7,978 nucleotides of DNA from Chromatiales bacterium (GCA_026984715.1 JALSRO010000416.1:1-7978), one strand, 5' to 3'. Positions 1 to 7,387 are shown, counted from the stretch's first letter. Notes: generated by a model from the letters alone, not told the origin. Numbers and translations: made by a program.

Positions 1-117
1 TCGGACAATGCTCCCGACTACCTCGATGCCAATGACGGGAAGGTGACCACCTCCCTTGGGGGTGGGGCCTCAGGGCCGGGGCTGTTGCTGCTTCTTCTGG
101 TTGGGCTGCTGCGCCGT
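1..117 (+). other. CTERM-like sorting-signal remnant in frame ahead of OmpA
   Basis: Codons 1-14 read SDNAPDYLDANDGK, which resembles the end of an Asp-rich TSP3/calcium-binding repeat (D-x-D-G-x-x-D-Y-L-D). Next come a Gly-rich patch (GGGASGPG, residues 20-27), a Leu-rich helix (LLLLLLVGLL, 28-37) and RR (38-39). This order of Gly/Ser patch, hydrophobic helix and basic residues at the end is the plan of GlyGly-CTERM type signals, which in known systems are processed by rhombosortase. Such a signal normally ends the protein, but here no stop follows and the frame runs on into the OmpA gene. Third-position GC over codons 1-14 is high, as expected for coding sequence. The assignment rests on pattern only. 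Confidence 0.5.
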
Positions 118-1455
118 ATTCCATTGCGGCGTGCGTTGCCGCTGACACTGCTGCTCTTCTGCGGGCAGGGAGTGGCGGAAGAGGCCGCTGCACCCGCAGA
201 CAGCGATTCCCCGGCTACTGTCGAGACCATCGACCTGACAAGGCAGCCCGGTTCACCTGAGGCGGAGACGGAGCAAGCCCCGATCACCACCCCGACTCCA
301 GCGGTAGTGGATGCGTCCGATGCCGCTGCGCCGGAGGAGGGTGGGGCAGCGGTGAACTCCGACAGCGCCAGCGACGGTGGCACCGATGGCTCCAAAACCG
401 GACCTGGGGGTGGGGATTCCGGGTCTGCCGGTGCCGAAACCGATGCTGGCAAGAGTGTCGACGAGCCGCGTCCCCGGCAGGGGGGGCGTTACTATCTGGG
501 GCTGGGCGCAGGTGCCACCCGGCTCGATCCGGATACCGGTACCACCGGATTTTCGGTGGATGACAGGGATGACATCGGTGCCAAGATGATGATTGGCTAC
601 GAAGCTACCGACCATATTGCCGTTGAGTTGGCCGGTGGGCCGATGGGCAGGGCCCGTCTGAGTCCCAACGACAAAGAGGTGAAGTACACCAGCTTTACCC
701 TTGGCTTGATATACGACATCTTTGGGGAGAGGGGAGGGTTCAGCCCTCTGCTCAAGATTGGCATCGGTAAGATCGACAACTCGGCCAACATCTCCTACAA
801 GCGCGACAAGGAGATGCTGCCGTTCGGTGGGATTGGGCTGAAGTATGAGTTCGACAACGGCGTTGCCCTGCGCGGCGAATACGAGTATCTGGCCAAGGAT
901 GCCCAGATGCTGTCACTCAGCCTGCTCAAATACTTTGGTGGCAGATCGAAGCCGGCGCCGGTCGTGGTTGCTCCTCCCCCGGTGCCGGCTCCGAAGGTGG
1001 TGGTTGCCTTCAATGTTCCGGATTCGGATCACGATGGAGTCAACGATATCCGGGATGGCTGCCCCAATACCCCCGAAGGGGCCAAAGTGGACGAAGCCGG
1101 TTGCGCCATGTTCGAGGGAGTGCTGCAAGGGGTCAACTTTGAGTCCAACTCCTCCCGCTTGACCGAAGGAGCCAGGCAGATTCTGGACGAAGTCGCCGCG
1201 GAACTGAAAAACTATCCCACAGTGAGGATCGAGGTACAGGCCCACACCGACAGCGACGGCTCTGCCAGCTACAACCAGTGGCTCTCCGAGCGCCGCGCCC
1301 AGAGCGTCATCGACTACCTGGGTGAGAAGGGGATCTCCACTGCCCGCCTCATTCCGATGGGTTATGGTGAGACCAAGCCGATAGCGGACAACGATACCGA
1401 GGAGGGCAAGGCACGCAACCGGCGCGTGGAGTTCCAGGTGCTGCGCGCGCAGTAG
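1..1455 (+). CDS. OmpA-family outer-membrane protein (5'-open frame, possible fusion)
   Basis: The frame is open from the left edge to TAG at 1453. Numbering from base 1, residues 1-39 look like the tail of another secreted protein (separate entry). Residues 42-59 (LRRALPLTLLLF... ending GVA) resemble a signal peptide cleaved before EEAAAP. Residues 60-160 are a low-complexity Ala/Pro/Gly/Asp/Ser linker. Residues 161-315 alternate like an eight-strand OmpA-type barrel (starts GGRYYLGLG, ends LLKYFGG). A Pro/Val linker follows, then a TSP3-like calcium repeat (DSDHDGVND, CPNTPEG) near 341-370. The OmpA C-terminal peptidoglycan-binding domain occupies 371-484; D417 (HTD) and R432 (LSERR) match the diaminopimelate-binding pair of E. 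coli OmpA. The likely role is tethering the outer membrane to peptidoglycan. The start is uncertain: GTG 43 has GGGAAG only a base or so away, and TTG 124 has no Shine-Dalgarno, so the frame may continue from upstream. The OmpA identity is firm; the N-terminus is not. Confidence 0.85.
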   Translation, partial: SDNAPDYLDANDGKVTTSLGGGASGPGLLLLLLVGLLRRIPLRRALPLTLLLFCGQGVAEEAAAPADSDSPATVETIDLTRQPGSPEAETEQAPITTPTPAVVDASDAAAPEEGGAAVNSDSASDGGTDGSKTGPGGGDSGSAGAETDAGKSVDEPRPRQGGRYYLGLGAGATRLDPDTGTTGFSVDDRDDIGAKMMIGYEATDHIAVELAGGPMGRARLSPNDKEVKYTSFTLGLIYDIFGERGGFSPLLKIGIGKIDNSANISYKRDKEMLPFGGIGLKYEFDNGVALRGEYEYLAKDAQMLSLSLLKYFGGRSKPAPVVVAPPPVPAPKVVVAFNVPDSDHDGVNDIRDGCPNTPEGAKVDEAGCAMFEGVLQGVNFESNSSRLTEGARQILDEVAAELKNYPTVRIEVQAHTDSDGSASYNQWLSERRAQSVIDYLGEKGISTARLIPMGYGETKPIADNDTEEGKARNRRVEFQVLRAQ

Positions 1456-1469
1456 GGGAATAGGGAGGT

Positions 1470-1483
1470 GGGGGCCGGCCCCC
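1470..1483. repeat. Perfect GC-rich palindrome between convergent genes
   Basis: GGGGGCCGGCCCCC is a perfect 14-base inverted repeat, 15 bases after the OmpA stop and about 110 bases beyond the yhbY stop on the other strand. Its position between converging genes would suit a bidirectional terminator. However, there is no T-run on either side and the hairpin would have almost no loop. A Rho-independent terminator is therefore only a weak possibility. A second palindrome, CAACCGGTTG, lies at 1534-1543. Confidence 0.35.
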
Positions 1484-1592
1484 TCGATCGGGCCGATGTC
1501 GCAGAGAGCCGTTACCCTGATTGCGGTCGGTGCCAACCGGTTGAGACGGCGGGTGTAGCCTGTTTGTCTGGGTTGGCTGCCGGGCAATGAGC

Positions 1593-1904
1593 CTATCGAC
1601 TGCTCTCGGGGTACGATAAAACGGGTGCTCTCCTGTTGCGGGATTTCCGGTACAATGCGGCTACATGGCCGATTGTCTGAACCAGTTCGCTCCCTGTCCT
1701 GTGGCAGATCTCATCTATCATGGTGCGGCGGGTCTCCCGGTCCGGGGCGCCGATTCTTATCTTGATCAGCTCATGGAATTCGAGCGCCTGGTCGATTTCA
1801 TCGAGCACCGTTGCCTTGAGCCCCGCCTGACCGACTCGAACGACCGGTTTGATGGAGTGGGCGAGCCGGCGTAGTTCTCTGATCTGTTTACAGTTCAATC
1901 TCAT
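1593..1904 (-). CDS. yhbY: YhbY family ribosome assembly RNA-binding protein (CRM/KH-like)
   Basis: This encodes a 103-residue single-domain CRM (KH-like) protein that in characterised members associates with the pre-50S subunit and assists ribosome assembly. The sequence starts MRLNCKQIRELRRLAH and carries KPVVRVGQAGL, including the GxxG loop (GQAG, residues 25-28). Further on, IDQALEFHELIKIRI and DRETRR match the conserved YhbY core, and QTIGHVAALYR forms the last strand. The length is close to the roughly 97 residues of E. coli YhbY. ATG 1904 is chosen because it aligns with the E. coli N-terminus; in-frame ATGs at 1907 and 1913 are possible and none has a strong Shine-Dalgarno. It is divergent from the small membrane gene and rlmE, the usual arrangement in gammaproteobacteria. 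Identification is confident. Confidence 0.93.
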   Translation of the reverse strand: MRLNCKQIRELRRLAHSIKPVVRVGQAGLKATVLDEIDQALEFHELIKIRIGAPDRETRRTMIDEICHRTGSELVQTIGHVAALYRKSRNRRAPVLSYPESSR

Positions 1905-1930
1905 CATTGTCATCTGGAGTGTGGTGATAA

Positions 1931-2212
1931 GTGCCAAAACGGGGAAAAACAGTGGAGAGTATAACCCGTAGCAGAAGGGGCATCACTGTCGCGCCCAGCC
2001 CGTTCAACAAGGTCAAGTTCGAGCTGGGGGTGATAGTCGTTGTGCTCCCACTGGTATGGTTGGTGGTGGGCCGCCTGCTCCCCAATCTGCTGGCGCAGCT
2101 TGCAGCGCTGTTTGTGTTGGGCAGTGGTGCGGCGCTCTGGTTGGTGTGGCGTACCCGGGCCACGCTGCGGCGACTGGAGGGGGAGCGGGAGCATGGCGCG
2201 CAGCAAGAGTAG
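1931..2212 (+). CDS. Small two-helix inner-membrane protein, function unknown
   Basis: I do not recognise this 93-codon gene. It has a basic N-terminus (K/R-rich residues 3-29), a first hydrophobic helix near 32-47 ([16 protein letters not shown]), and a short turn with R48, P51 and N52. A second helix follows near 53-73 ([13 protein letters not shown]...LWLVW). The charged C-terminal tail ([20 protein letters not shown]) could form a short coiled coil. The basic N-terminus and Arg-rich tail suggest both ends are cytoplasmic. Two starts are possible: GTG 1931, with GGAG 11 bases away, or GTG 1952, with a better GGGGA at 6 bases, giving 86 residues. It ends 20 bases inside rlmE, suggesting translational coupling. 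The hydrophobic pattern, overlap and operon position support a real gene over a chance frame. Confidence 0.68.
   Translation: MPKRGKTVESITRSRRGITVAPSPFNKVKFELGVIVVVLPLVWLVVGRLLPNLLAQLAALFVLGSGAALWLVWRTRATLRRLEGEREHGAQQE
1958..1986 (-). promoter_or_regulatory. Candidate sigma-70 promoter for yhbY
   Basis: On the minus strand a TATACT box (5 of 6 to consensus) lies at 1963-1958. A poor -35 (GTGATG, 3 of 6) sits 17 bases upstream at 1986-1981. Transcription would begin near 1951, giving a leader of roughly 45 bases before the yhbY start. The element lies inside the 5' end of the divergent small membrane gene. It is read from consensus matching only. Confidence 0.3.
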
Positions 2213-2813
2213 CTCCAGGTGGTTGCGGGAACATTTCGATGATCCCTATGTCCAACGAGCACAGCAGGAGGGGTACCGTTCCCGCGCTGCCTACAAGCTC
2301 CTTGAGATTCAGGAGAGAGACCGTATCATCCGTCCAGGGATGACGGTGGTTGACCTGGGCGCGGCGCCGGGTGGTTGGTCCCAGCTCGCCAGCCGCTACG
2401 TCACACCGCGGGGCCGCGTAGTAGCGCTGGATATCCTCTCCATGGATCCACTCCCCGATGTGGAGTTTATCCAGGGGGATTTTCGCGAACAACAGGTCTA
2501 TGAGGCGTTGACGGGAACGGTGGGTGAGCGCTCGGTGGACCTTGTTTTATCGGATATGGCCCCCAATATCAGCGGTATGAAGGCGATCGATCAGCCGCGA
2601 GCCATCTACCTTGTCGAGCTGGCGCTGGATTTCTCCCGTAATGTGTTGACTCCCGGTGGTGATTTTCTGGCCAAGGCCTTTCATGGGGAAGGTATGGATG
2701 CGTTGTTGCGGGAGCTGCGCGGCTCCTTCCGGAAAGTGGTTACCCGTAAACCGGCGGCATCGCGGCCGCGGTCGAGAGAGGTGTATCTGCTGGCGAGAAA
2801 CTATATATTGTAG
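2193..2813 (+). CDS. rlmE: 23S rRNA 2'-O-methyltransferase RlmE (FtsJ/RrmJ)
   Basis: RlmE methylates the 2'-OH of U2552 in the A-loop of 23S rRNA, using SAM, at a late stage of 50S assembly. The 206-residue protein has the family N-terminus ([10 protein letters not shown]), the SAM-binding motif [13 protein letters not shown] (residues 52-64), and SDMAPN-SG (120-128). K35, D121, K161 and E196 fall at a constant offset of three from the E. coli catalytic residues K38, D124, K164 and E199. The C-terminus keeps [16 protein letters not shown]. The length is near the E. coli value (209). ATG 2193 is preferred because GGGAG at 2181-2185 lies 7 bases upstream and the N-terminus aligns. The start overlaps the small membrane gene by 20 bases, and ftsH follows after 62 bases, as in many gammaproteobacteria. 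Confidence 0.97.
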   Translation: MARSKSSSRWLREHFDDPYVQRAQQEGYRSRAAYKLLEIQERDRIIRPGMTVVDLGAAPGGWSQLASRYVTPRGRVVALDILSMDPLPDVEFIQGDFREQQVYEALTGTVGERSVDLVLSDMAPNISGMKAIDQPRAIYLVELALDFSRNVLTPGGDFLAKAFHGEGMDALLRELRGSFRKVVTRKPAASRPRSREVYLLARNYIL

Positions 2814-2875
2814 TAACGTACGCGAGCGTGTGAGCTGAAAAAGCCAACTCAGAGTAGAGATTCAAGAGGCATATT

Positions 2876-4807
2876 TTGAACGATATTGTAAAGAACATCT
2901 TGTTGTGGGTTGTGATAGCCATCATTTTAATGATGGTTTTCAATAATTTTACCCCGCACCAGCAGGCGGCGCAGCCGCTGGAGTATTCCCGTTTCCTTGC
3001 TGACGTGCGTGATGGACGGGTGAAGAAGGTGATGATCGAGGGGCGCACCATCCGGGGTATCACGGCGGACGACAACACCTTCGTCACCTACAGCCCCGGT
3101 GATCCCGGGTTGATCGGCGACCTGCTCAACAACAACGTGGTGATCGATGCGAGGCCGCCAGAGCAGCAGTCACTGCTGGTGCAGATTTTCATATCCTGGT
3201 TCCCCATGCTGCTGCTGATCGCGGTCTGGATATTCTTCATGCGCCAGATGCAGGGTGGCGGAGGTGGCCGCGGGGCCATGTCCTTCGGCAAGAGCCGTGC
3301 CCGCATGCTGGGGGAGAACCAGGTGAAGGTGACCTTCAACGACGTGGCCGGTGCCGAGGAGGCGAAGGAGGATGTTGCGGAACTGGTGGAGTTCTTGCGC
3401 GAGCCCTCCAAGTTCCAGAAACTGGGTGGCAAGATCCCGCAGGGGGTGCTGATGGTGGGGCCGCCCGGAACCGGCAAGACCCTGCTCGCCAAGGCCATCG
3501 CCGGCGAGGCCAAGGTGCCGTTCTTCACCATCTCCGGCTCCGACTTCGTGGAGATGTTCGTCGGTGTGGGCGCCTCGCGGGTGCGCGACATGTTCGAGCA
3601 GGCCAAGAAGCACGCCCCCTGCATCATCTTCATCGACGAGATCGATGCGGTGGGACGCCATCGTGGCGCCGGCCTTGGCGGCGGACATGACGAGCGCGAG
3701 CAGACCCTCAACCAGCTGCTGGTGGAGATGGACGGCTTCGAGGGTAACGAAGGGGTGATCGTGATCGCCGCCACCAACCGTCCCGACGTGCTGGATCCGG
3801 CACTGCTGCGCCCCGGTCGCTTCGACCGCCAGGTGGTGGTGCCGCTGCCGGACCTGCGCGGCCGCGAGCAGATCCTCAAGGTGCACATGCGCAAGGTTCC
3901 CATTGCCGACGATGTGCAGGCATCGGTCATCGCCCGTGGCACGCCGGGGTTCTCCGGCGCCGATCTGGCCAACCTGGTGAACGAGGCGGCGCTGTTTGCC
4001 GCCCGCGCCGGAGAGCGTACCGTCTCCATGGCCGATTTCGAGAAGGCCAAGGACAAGATCATGATGGGTGCCGAGCGCAAGTCCATGGTGATGAGTGAGG
4101 AGGAGAAGAAGCTCACCGCCTACCACGAGTCCGGCCACGCCATCGTAGGGCGCCTGGTGCCCGAGCACGATCCGGTGCACAAGGTGACCATCATCCCTCG
4201 TGGCCGTGCCTTGGGTGTGACCATGTTCCTGCCCACCGAGGACCGCTACAGCTACAGCAAGCAGCGTTTGGAGAGCCAGATCTGCAGTCTGTTCGGTGGC
4301 CGGATTGCCGAAGAGTTGATCTTTGGCCCGGAGAAGGTGACCACAGGTGCCTCCAACGACATCCAGCGCACTACCGAAATCGCTCGCAACATGGTGACCA
4401 AGTGGGGGCTGTCGGAGCGCCTCGGTCCGCTCACCTACAGTGAGGAGGAGGGAGAGGTGTTCCTCGGTCACTCGGTGACCCAGCACAAGAACGTCTCCGA
4501 CGAGACGGCTCACATCATCGACGAGGAGATCCGTTCAATCATCGAGAGTAACTATGAAAGGGCGAAAAAGATCCTGACCGACAATCTGGACAAGTTGCAT
4601 CTGATGGCAGAGGCATTGATGAAATATGAAACCATCGATGCGGATCAGATCAACGATATCATGTCCGGCAAGCCCCCCCGACCGCCCAAAGACTGGGATG
4701 AACCGGAGCCTCGCTCTGGGGGGGGTAGTGCCGTCAACAGCGATGAGTGCAGCGAAACCCAGAAGAAGAAAAGGGGCGCCATTGGTGATCCCGCTAGCCA
4801 GCACTAG
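2876..4807 (+). CDS. ftsH: ATP-dependent zinc metalloprotease FtsH
   Basis: FtsH is a hexameric inner-membrane AAA+ protease that degrades misassembled membrane proteins and regulators; in E. coli these include sigma-32 and LpxC. The 643 residues have TM1 at about 8-22, a periplasmic FtsH-ext domain at about 25-100, TM2 at about 103-121, and a Gly-rich linker. Walker A is GPPGTGKT (195-202), Walker B is IIFIDEID (250-257), and the SRH arginines are R312 and R315 (LLRPGR). The zinc site is HESGH (417-421), with the third ligand D495 in TGASND. The C-terminal tail (about 600-643) is Pro/Gly/Lys-rich and poorly conserved. The start is TTG 2876, preceded by AGAGG with 6-base spacing; the next ATG would remove most of TM1. 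A run of eight G at 4718-4725 lies in the tail. It sits between rlmE and folP (16-base gap), the standard order. Confidence 0.98.
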   Translation: MNDIVKNILLWVVIAIILMMVFNNFTPHQQAAQPLEYSRFLADVRDGRVKKVMIEGRTIRGITADDNTFVTYSPGDPGLIGDLLNNNVVIDARPPEQQSLLVQIFISWFPMLLLIAVWIFFMRQMQGGGGGRGAMSFGKSRARMLGENQVKVTFNDVAGAEEAKEDVAELVEFLREPSKFQKLGGKIPQGVLMVGPPGTGKTLLAKAIAGEAKVPFFTISGSDFVEMFVGVGASRVRDMFEQAKKHAPCIIFIDEIDAVGRHRGAGLGGGHDEREQTLNQLLVEMDGFEGNEGVIVIAATNRPDVLDPALLRPGRFDRQVVVPLPDLRGREQILKVHMRKVPIADDVQASVIARGTPGFSGADLANLVNEAALFAARAGERTVSMADFEKAKDKIMMGAERKSMVMSEEEKKLTAYHESGHAIVGRLVPEHDPVHKVTIIPRGRALGVTMFLPTEDRYSYSKQRLESQICSLFGGRIAEELIFGPEKVTTGASNDIQRTTEIARNMVTKWGLSERLGPLTYSEEEGEVFLGHSVTQHKNVSDETAHIIDEEIRSIIESNYERAKKILTDNLDKLHLMAEALMKYETIDADQINDIMSGKPPRPPKDWDEPEPRSGGGSAVNSDECSETQKKKRGAIGDPASQH

Positions 4808-4823
4808 CTGGTAGTCGTACATC

Positions 4824-5660
4824 ATGGATCGGCGTATGGATTGCGCAGGGAAGCTGCTGGATCTGTCACGACCCCAGGTAATGGGGATTCTCAACGTTAC
4901 CCCCGATTCATTTTCGGACGGGGGTGCTTTTCTGGCACCCGACGCGGCAATCGAGCAGGCGGAGGCGATGGTCCGCGCCGGTGCGGCGATTATCGACGTG
5001 GGGGGAGAATCGACCCGTCCTGGAGCGGCACCGGTACCGCTCCAGCAGGAACTGGACCGGGTTGTTCCGGTGATCGAGGCGCTGCATGCGGAGTTGCCCG
5101 TGATAATCTCCATAGACACCAGTAAGCCGGAGGTGATGCGCGCGGCGGTCACCGCCGGTGCCGGCATGATCAACGATGTCTGTGCCCTGCGCCGGCAGGG
5201 GGCGCTCGCCGCTGCTGTGGAGTGCAGGGTTCCGGTATGCCTGATGCATATGCAGGGGGAACCGCGTACCATGCAGCAACAGCCCCGCTATGAAGATGTC
5301 GTCGCTGAAGTGGGCGCCTTCCTGCAACAGCGTGTTGCTGCCTGTCTGCAGGCAGGCTTGTCTCGGGAGCAGCTGCTACTCGACCCCGGTTTCGGTTTTG
5401 GCAAGGCACTGCGGCACAACCTTCGGCTGCTGAGGCGCCTGCCGGAGATTGAGTCGCTGGGTTTTCCTTTGCTGGTGGGGCTCTCCCGAAAATCCATGAT
5501 AGGGGCGTTGCTTGGGGAGCGGCCGGTAGGACAACGGTTGCATGGCAGTGTCGCCGCAGCCACACTGGCCGCCTGGATGGGAGCCTCGATTGTGCGTGTG
5601 CACGATGTGGCGGCTACGGTGGATGCGCTGAGGATCGTGGCTGCGCTAAAATCGGAGTAA
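4824..5660 (+). CDS. folP: Dihydropteroate synthase FolP
   Basis: FolP condenses 6-hydroxymethyl-7,8-dihydropterin pyrophosphate with p-aminobenzoate to give dihydropteroate, the sulfonamide-targeted step of folate synthesis. This is a complete cytosolic TIM-barrel enzyme of 278 residues. Both family signatures are present: GILNVTPDSFSDGG (21-34, with N24 as metal/pyrophosphate ligand) and IDVGGESTRPGA (57-68). The pterin pocket elements follow: IDTSKPEV (97-104), MINDV (115-119), CLMHMQG (139-145), LLLDPGFGFGK (184-194), SRKSM (221-225) and RVHDV (258-262). No key residue is missing. ATG 4824 lies 16 bases after the ftsH stop with a poor Shine-Dalgarno, suggesting coupling to ftsH translation; ATG 4836 (residue 5) is an alternative. 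The C-terminus is slightly shorter than in E. coli. Confidence 0.97.
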   Translation: MDRRMDCAGKLLDLSRPQVMGILNVTPDSFSDGGAFLAPDAAIEQAEAMVRAGAAIIDVGGESTRPGAAPVPLQQELDRVVPVIEALHAELPVIISIDTSKPEVMRAAVTAGAGMINDVCALRRQGALAAAVECRVPVCLMHMQGEPRTMQQQPRYEDVVAEVGAFLQQRVAACLQAGLSREQLLLDPGFGFGKALRHNLRLLRRLPEIESLGFPLLVGLSRKSMIGALLGERPVGQRLHGSVAAATLAAWMGASIVRVHDVAATVDALRIVAALKSE

Positions 5661-5698
5661 CTGCCAGGGTCGCTCTGTAAACGTGTCCTCTACGGATT

Positions 5699-5738
5699 GG
5701 AAAATGATCCGGTTCCCTTTTGTGAACTCGCATTTTCC
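5699..5738 (+). promoter_or_regulatory. Imperfect 40-base hairpin in the folP-glmM gap
   Basis: GGAAAATG (5699-5706) and CATTTTCC (5731-5738) are perfect complements. Nested inside, GTTC (5712-5715) pairs with GAAC (5724-5727) around an 8-base loop, with one extra G-U and one C-G pair possible between the two stems. The element starts 39 bases after the folP stop and ends about 110 bases before glmM. No T-run follows, so a simple terminator is unlikely; an RNA processing site or leader structure is possible. The pairing is read directly; any role is inference. A separate palindrome, GCATGCATGC, lies at 5783-5792. Confidence 0.4.
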
Positions 5739-5849
5739 GCCTCGCGCCGGCACGGTTCCGAAACAATGTGATCGGTTGTGCGGCATGCATGCTGCCCGCC
5801 AAAAAGTTACAGACAAGATTGAATCGAAGAGAACAAGAGAGAGGGGATG

Positions 5850-7214
5850 ATGGCGAAGCGCTATTTTGGTACCGATGGTATTCGCGGCAAGGTGGGGGAG
5901 AGACCCATCACACCGGAGTTCGTACTACATCTGGGCTGGGCTGTGGGGCATGTGCTGGCCAGCCACGGCGGGCGTGGAAAGGTGGTGATTGGCAAGGATA
6001 CCCGTATCTCGGGTTACATGTTCGAGTCGGCCCTGCAGGCCGGTCTTTCGGCTGCCGGGGTGGATATCCGGCTGCTGGGTCCCATGCCGACCCCGGGGAT
6101 CGCCTATCTGACCCGAACCATGCGGGCGGACGCAGGTATCGTGATAAGTGCATCGCACAACCCTTACTATGACAACGGTATCAAATTCTTCTCCCGTCTC
6201 GGTTTCAAACTGCCCGACGAGACCGAGCATGAGATTGAAAAATATCTGGATCACCCTGTCAGCTGTGTGGAATCGGGCCAGCTTGGTAAGGCGGTACGAG
6301 TGAACGACGCCGCCGGGCGTTATATCGAGTTTTGCAAGAGCACCGTTCCCCTCGGACTCGAGCTGGAAAACATGCGGATTGTGGTGGACTGTGCCAACGG
6401 CGCCACCTATGACGTGGCTCCCAAGGTGTTCAAGGAGCTGGGCGCCGACGTTATCACCGTGGGTATTGAGCCGGACGGAGTGAACATCAACGCCAGTTGC
6501 GGTTCGACAAACCCGGCCGCGTTGCAGCAGGCGGTTATCGAGCACGGGGCCGAGCTGGGAGTTGCCCTGGACGGTGACGGTGATCGTCTGATCATGGTGG
6601 ATCACAAGGGTGAGGTGGTGGATGGGGACGAGCTGTTGTTCATTATTGCGCGGGATCGCCAGGGAAACGGCCATCGTAACGGGGGGGCCTACAGGGGGGG
6701 AGTGGTCGGAACCGTGATGAGCAACCTGGGACTGGAACTGGCCTTCAAGGATGCTGGAATCCCTTTCCGCCGCGCAGCTGTGGGTGATCGATACGTGGGA
6801 GAGTTGATGACCCAGGAGGGGTGGATTCTGGGGGGCGAGTCTTCCGGCCACATCATCTGCCGGGACTGTACCACCACCGGAGACGGAATCATTTCCGCCC
6901 TGCAGGTAATGGCAGCAATGGTCAATAGCGGTCAGACCCTGCACACCTTGAAACGGGGGATGACAAAATTTCCGCAGACCATGATCAATGTTCGTCTCGA
7001 AGAGCGTTTCTCGCCCGAGGATTCGGAGCATGTGCAGAATGCCGTGCGTGATGTAGAAGCACAACTGGCCGGGCGTGGTCGCGTATTGTTGCGCCCCTCC
7101 GGCACCGAGCCGGTGATCCGTGTCATGGTGGAGGGTGATGATGCTCCCCAGGTTGAGACCCTGGCGAGGCAGCTGGCCGATATCGTGGCCCAGGCGGCCA
7201 GAACTGTGGCATAA
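5850..7214 (+). CDS. glmM: Phosphoglucosamine mutase GlmM
   Basis: GlmM interconverts glucosamine-6-phosphate and glucosamine-1-phosphate on the way to UDP-GlcNAc for peptidoglycan and LPS. The 454 residues carry all four alpha-D-phosphohexomutase sites. The active-site serine loop is ISASHNP, with phosphorylatable S102 at the same number as in E. coli. The metal loop is DGDGDR (241-246), the sugar-binding loop is GESSGH (329-334), and the phosphate-binding loop is [10 protein letters not shown] (415-424). The N-terminus [11 protein letters not shown] is typical. ATG 5850 is chosen over the adjoining ATG 5847 because GAGG at 5841-5844 is 5 bases away instead of 2. About five extra residues relative to E. 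coli lie at 270-284, in a Gly/Arg-rich loop encoded by two seven-G runs. glmM follows folP as in E. coli but after a 189-base gap. Confidence 0.97.
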   Translation: MAKRYFGTDGIRGKVGERPITPEFVLHLGWAVGHVLASHGGRGKVVIGKDTRISGYMFESALQAGLSAAGVDIRLLGPMPTPGIAYLTRTMRADAGIVISASHNPYYDNGIKFFSRLGFKLPDETEHEIEKYLDHPVSCVESGQLGKAVRVNDAAGRYIEFCKSTVPLGLELENMRIVVDCANGATYDVAPKVFKELGADVITVGIEPDGVNINASCGSTNPAALQQAVIEHGAELGVALDGDGDRLIMVDHKGEVVDGDELLFIIARDRQGNGHRNGGAYRGGVVGTVMSNLGLELAFKDAGIPFRRAAVGDRYVGELMTQEGWILGGESSGHIICRDCTTTGDGIISALQVMAAMVNSGQTLHTLKRGMTKFPQTMINVRLEERFSPEDSEHVQNAVRDVEAQLAGRGRVLLRPSGTEPVIRVMVEGDDAPQVETLARQLADIVAQAARTVA

Positions 7215-7263
7215 GCATAATCGTTCGTAACTACTCTATTCTGCATCGAATGGAGAACCGGGC

Positions 7264-7285
7264 CACCCCGACAAGGGCAGGGGTG
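7264..7285 (+). repeat. Inverted repeat after glmM
   Basis: CACCCC (7264-7269) is complementary to GGGGTG (7280-7285) across a 10-base spacer, 49 bases after the glmM stop. No T-run follows, so intrinsic termination is unlikely. A second small stem, TTCCT/AGGAA with a 4-base loop, lies at 7303-7316. Either could be chance in GC-rich DNA. Confidence 0.25.
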
Positions 7286-7387
7286 TAGATCGATGGCGCT
7301 GCTTCCTCTACAGGAAAGGGGCATCTCTTCTGCTCCAGGGCAGGAAAAATCGGCACGGCTGTTGGAGGAGAGAGGGGCGACGGCACC

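Noticed and set aside
148..165. Lipoprotein signal at LLFC in the OmpA N-terminus
   Set aside because: Phe directly before the Cys does not fit the lipobox; cleavage after GVA by signal peptidase I fits better.
913..1587. 224-codon minus-strand frame across the OmpA 3' end and the intergenic gap
   Set aside because: The opposite strand encodes a clear OmpA C-terminal domain; this frame has no recognisable motif.
1887..1915. TTTACA as a -35 box for the small membrane gene and rlmE
   Set aside because: At 16-18 bases downstream there is nothing resembling a -10 box (TCATCT at 17).
2040..2192. N-terminal extension of rlmE to an upstream ATG at 2040
   Set aside because: The extra 51 residues are Trp/Cys-rich, overlap the small membrane gene in another frame, and do not match RlmE; ATG 2193 aligns with the family and has a good Shine-Dalgarno.
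2804..2809. TATATT as a -10 box for ftsH
   Set aside because: There is no usable -35 at 16-18 bases upstream and no sigma-32 type sequence; it falls in the last codons of rlmE.
3170..4513. Long open frames on the minus strand opposite ftsH (447 and 342 codons)
   Set aside because: They mirror a fully conserved ftsH in GC-rich DNA, are repetitive in His, Leu, Gly or Ser, and show no recognisable domain.
5647..5652. TAAAAT as a -10 box for glmM
   Set aside because: It lies in the last codons of folP and lacks a -35 or extended -10 at the right distance.
5925..7064. 379-codon minus-strand frame opposite glmM
   Set aside because: It is a shadow of glmM codon bias; the composition is His/Gln-rich and it has no family resemblance.
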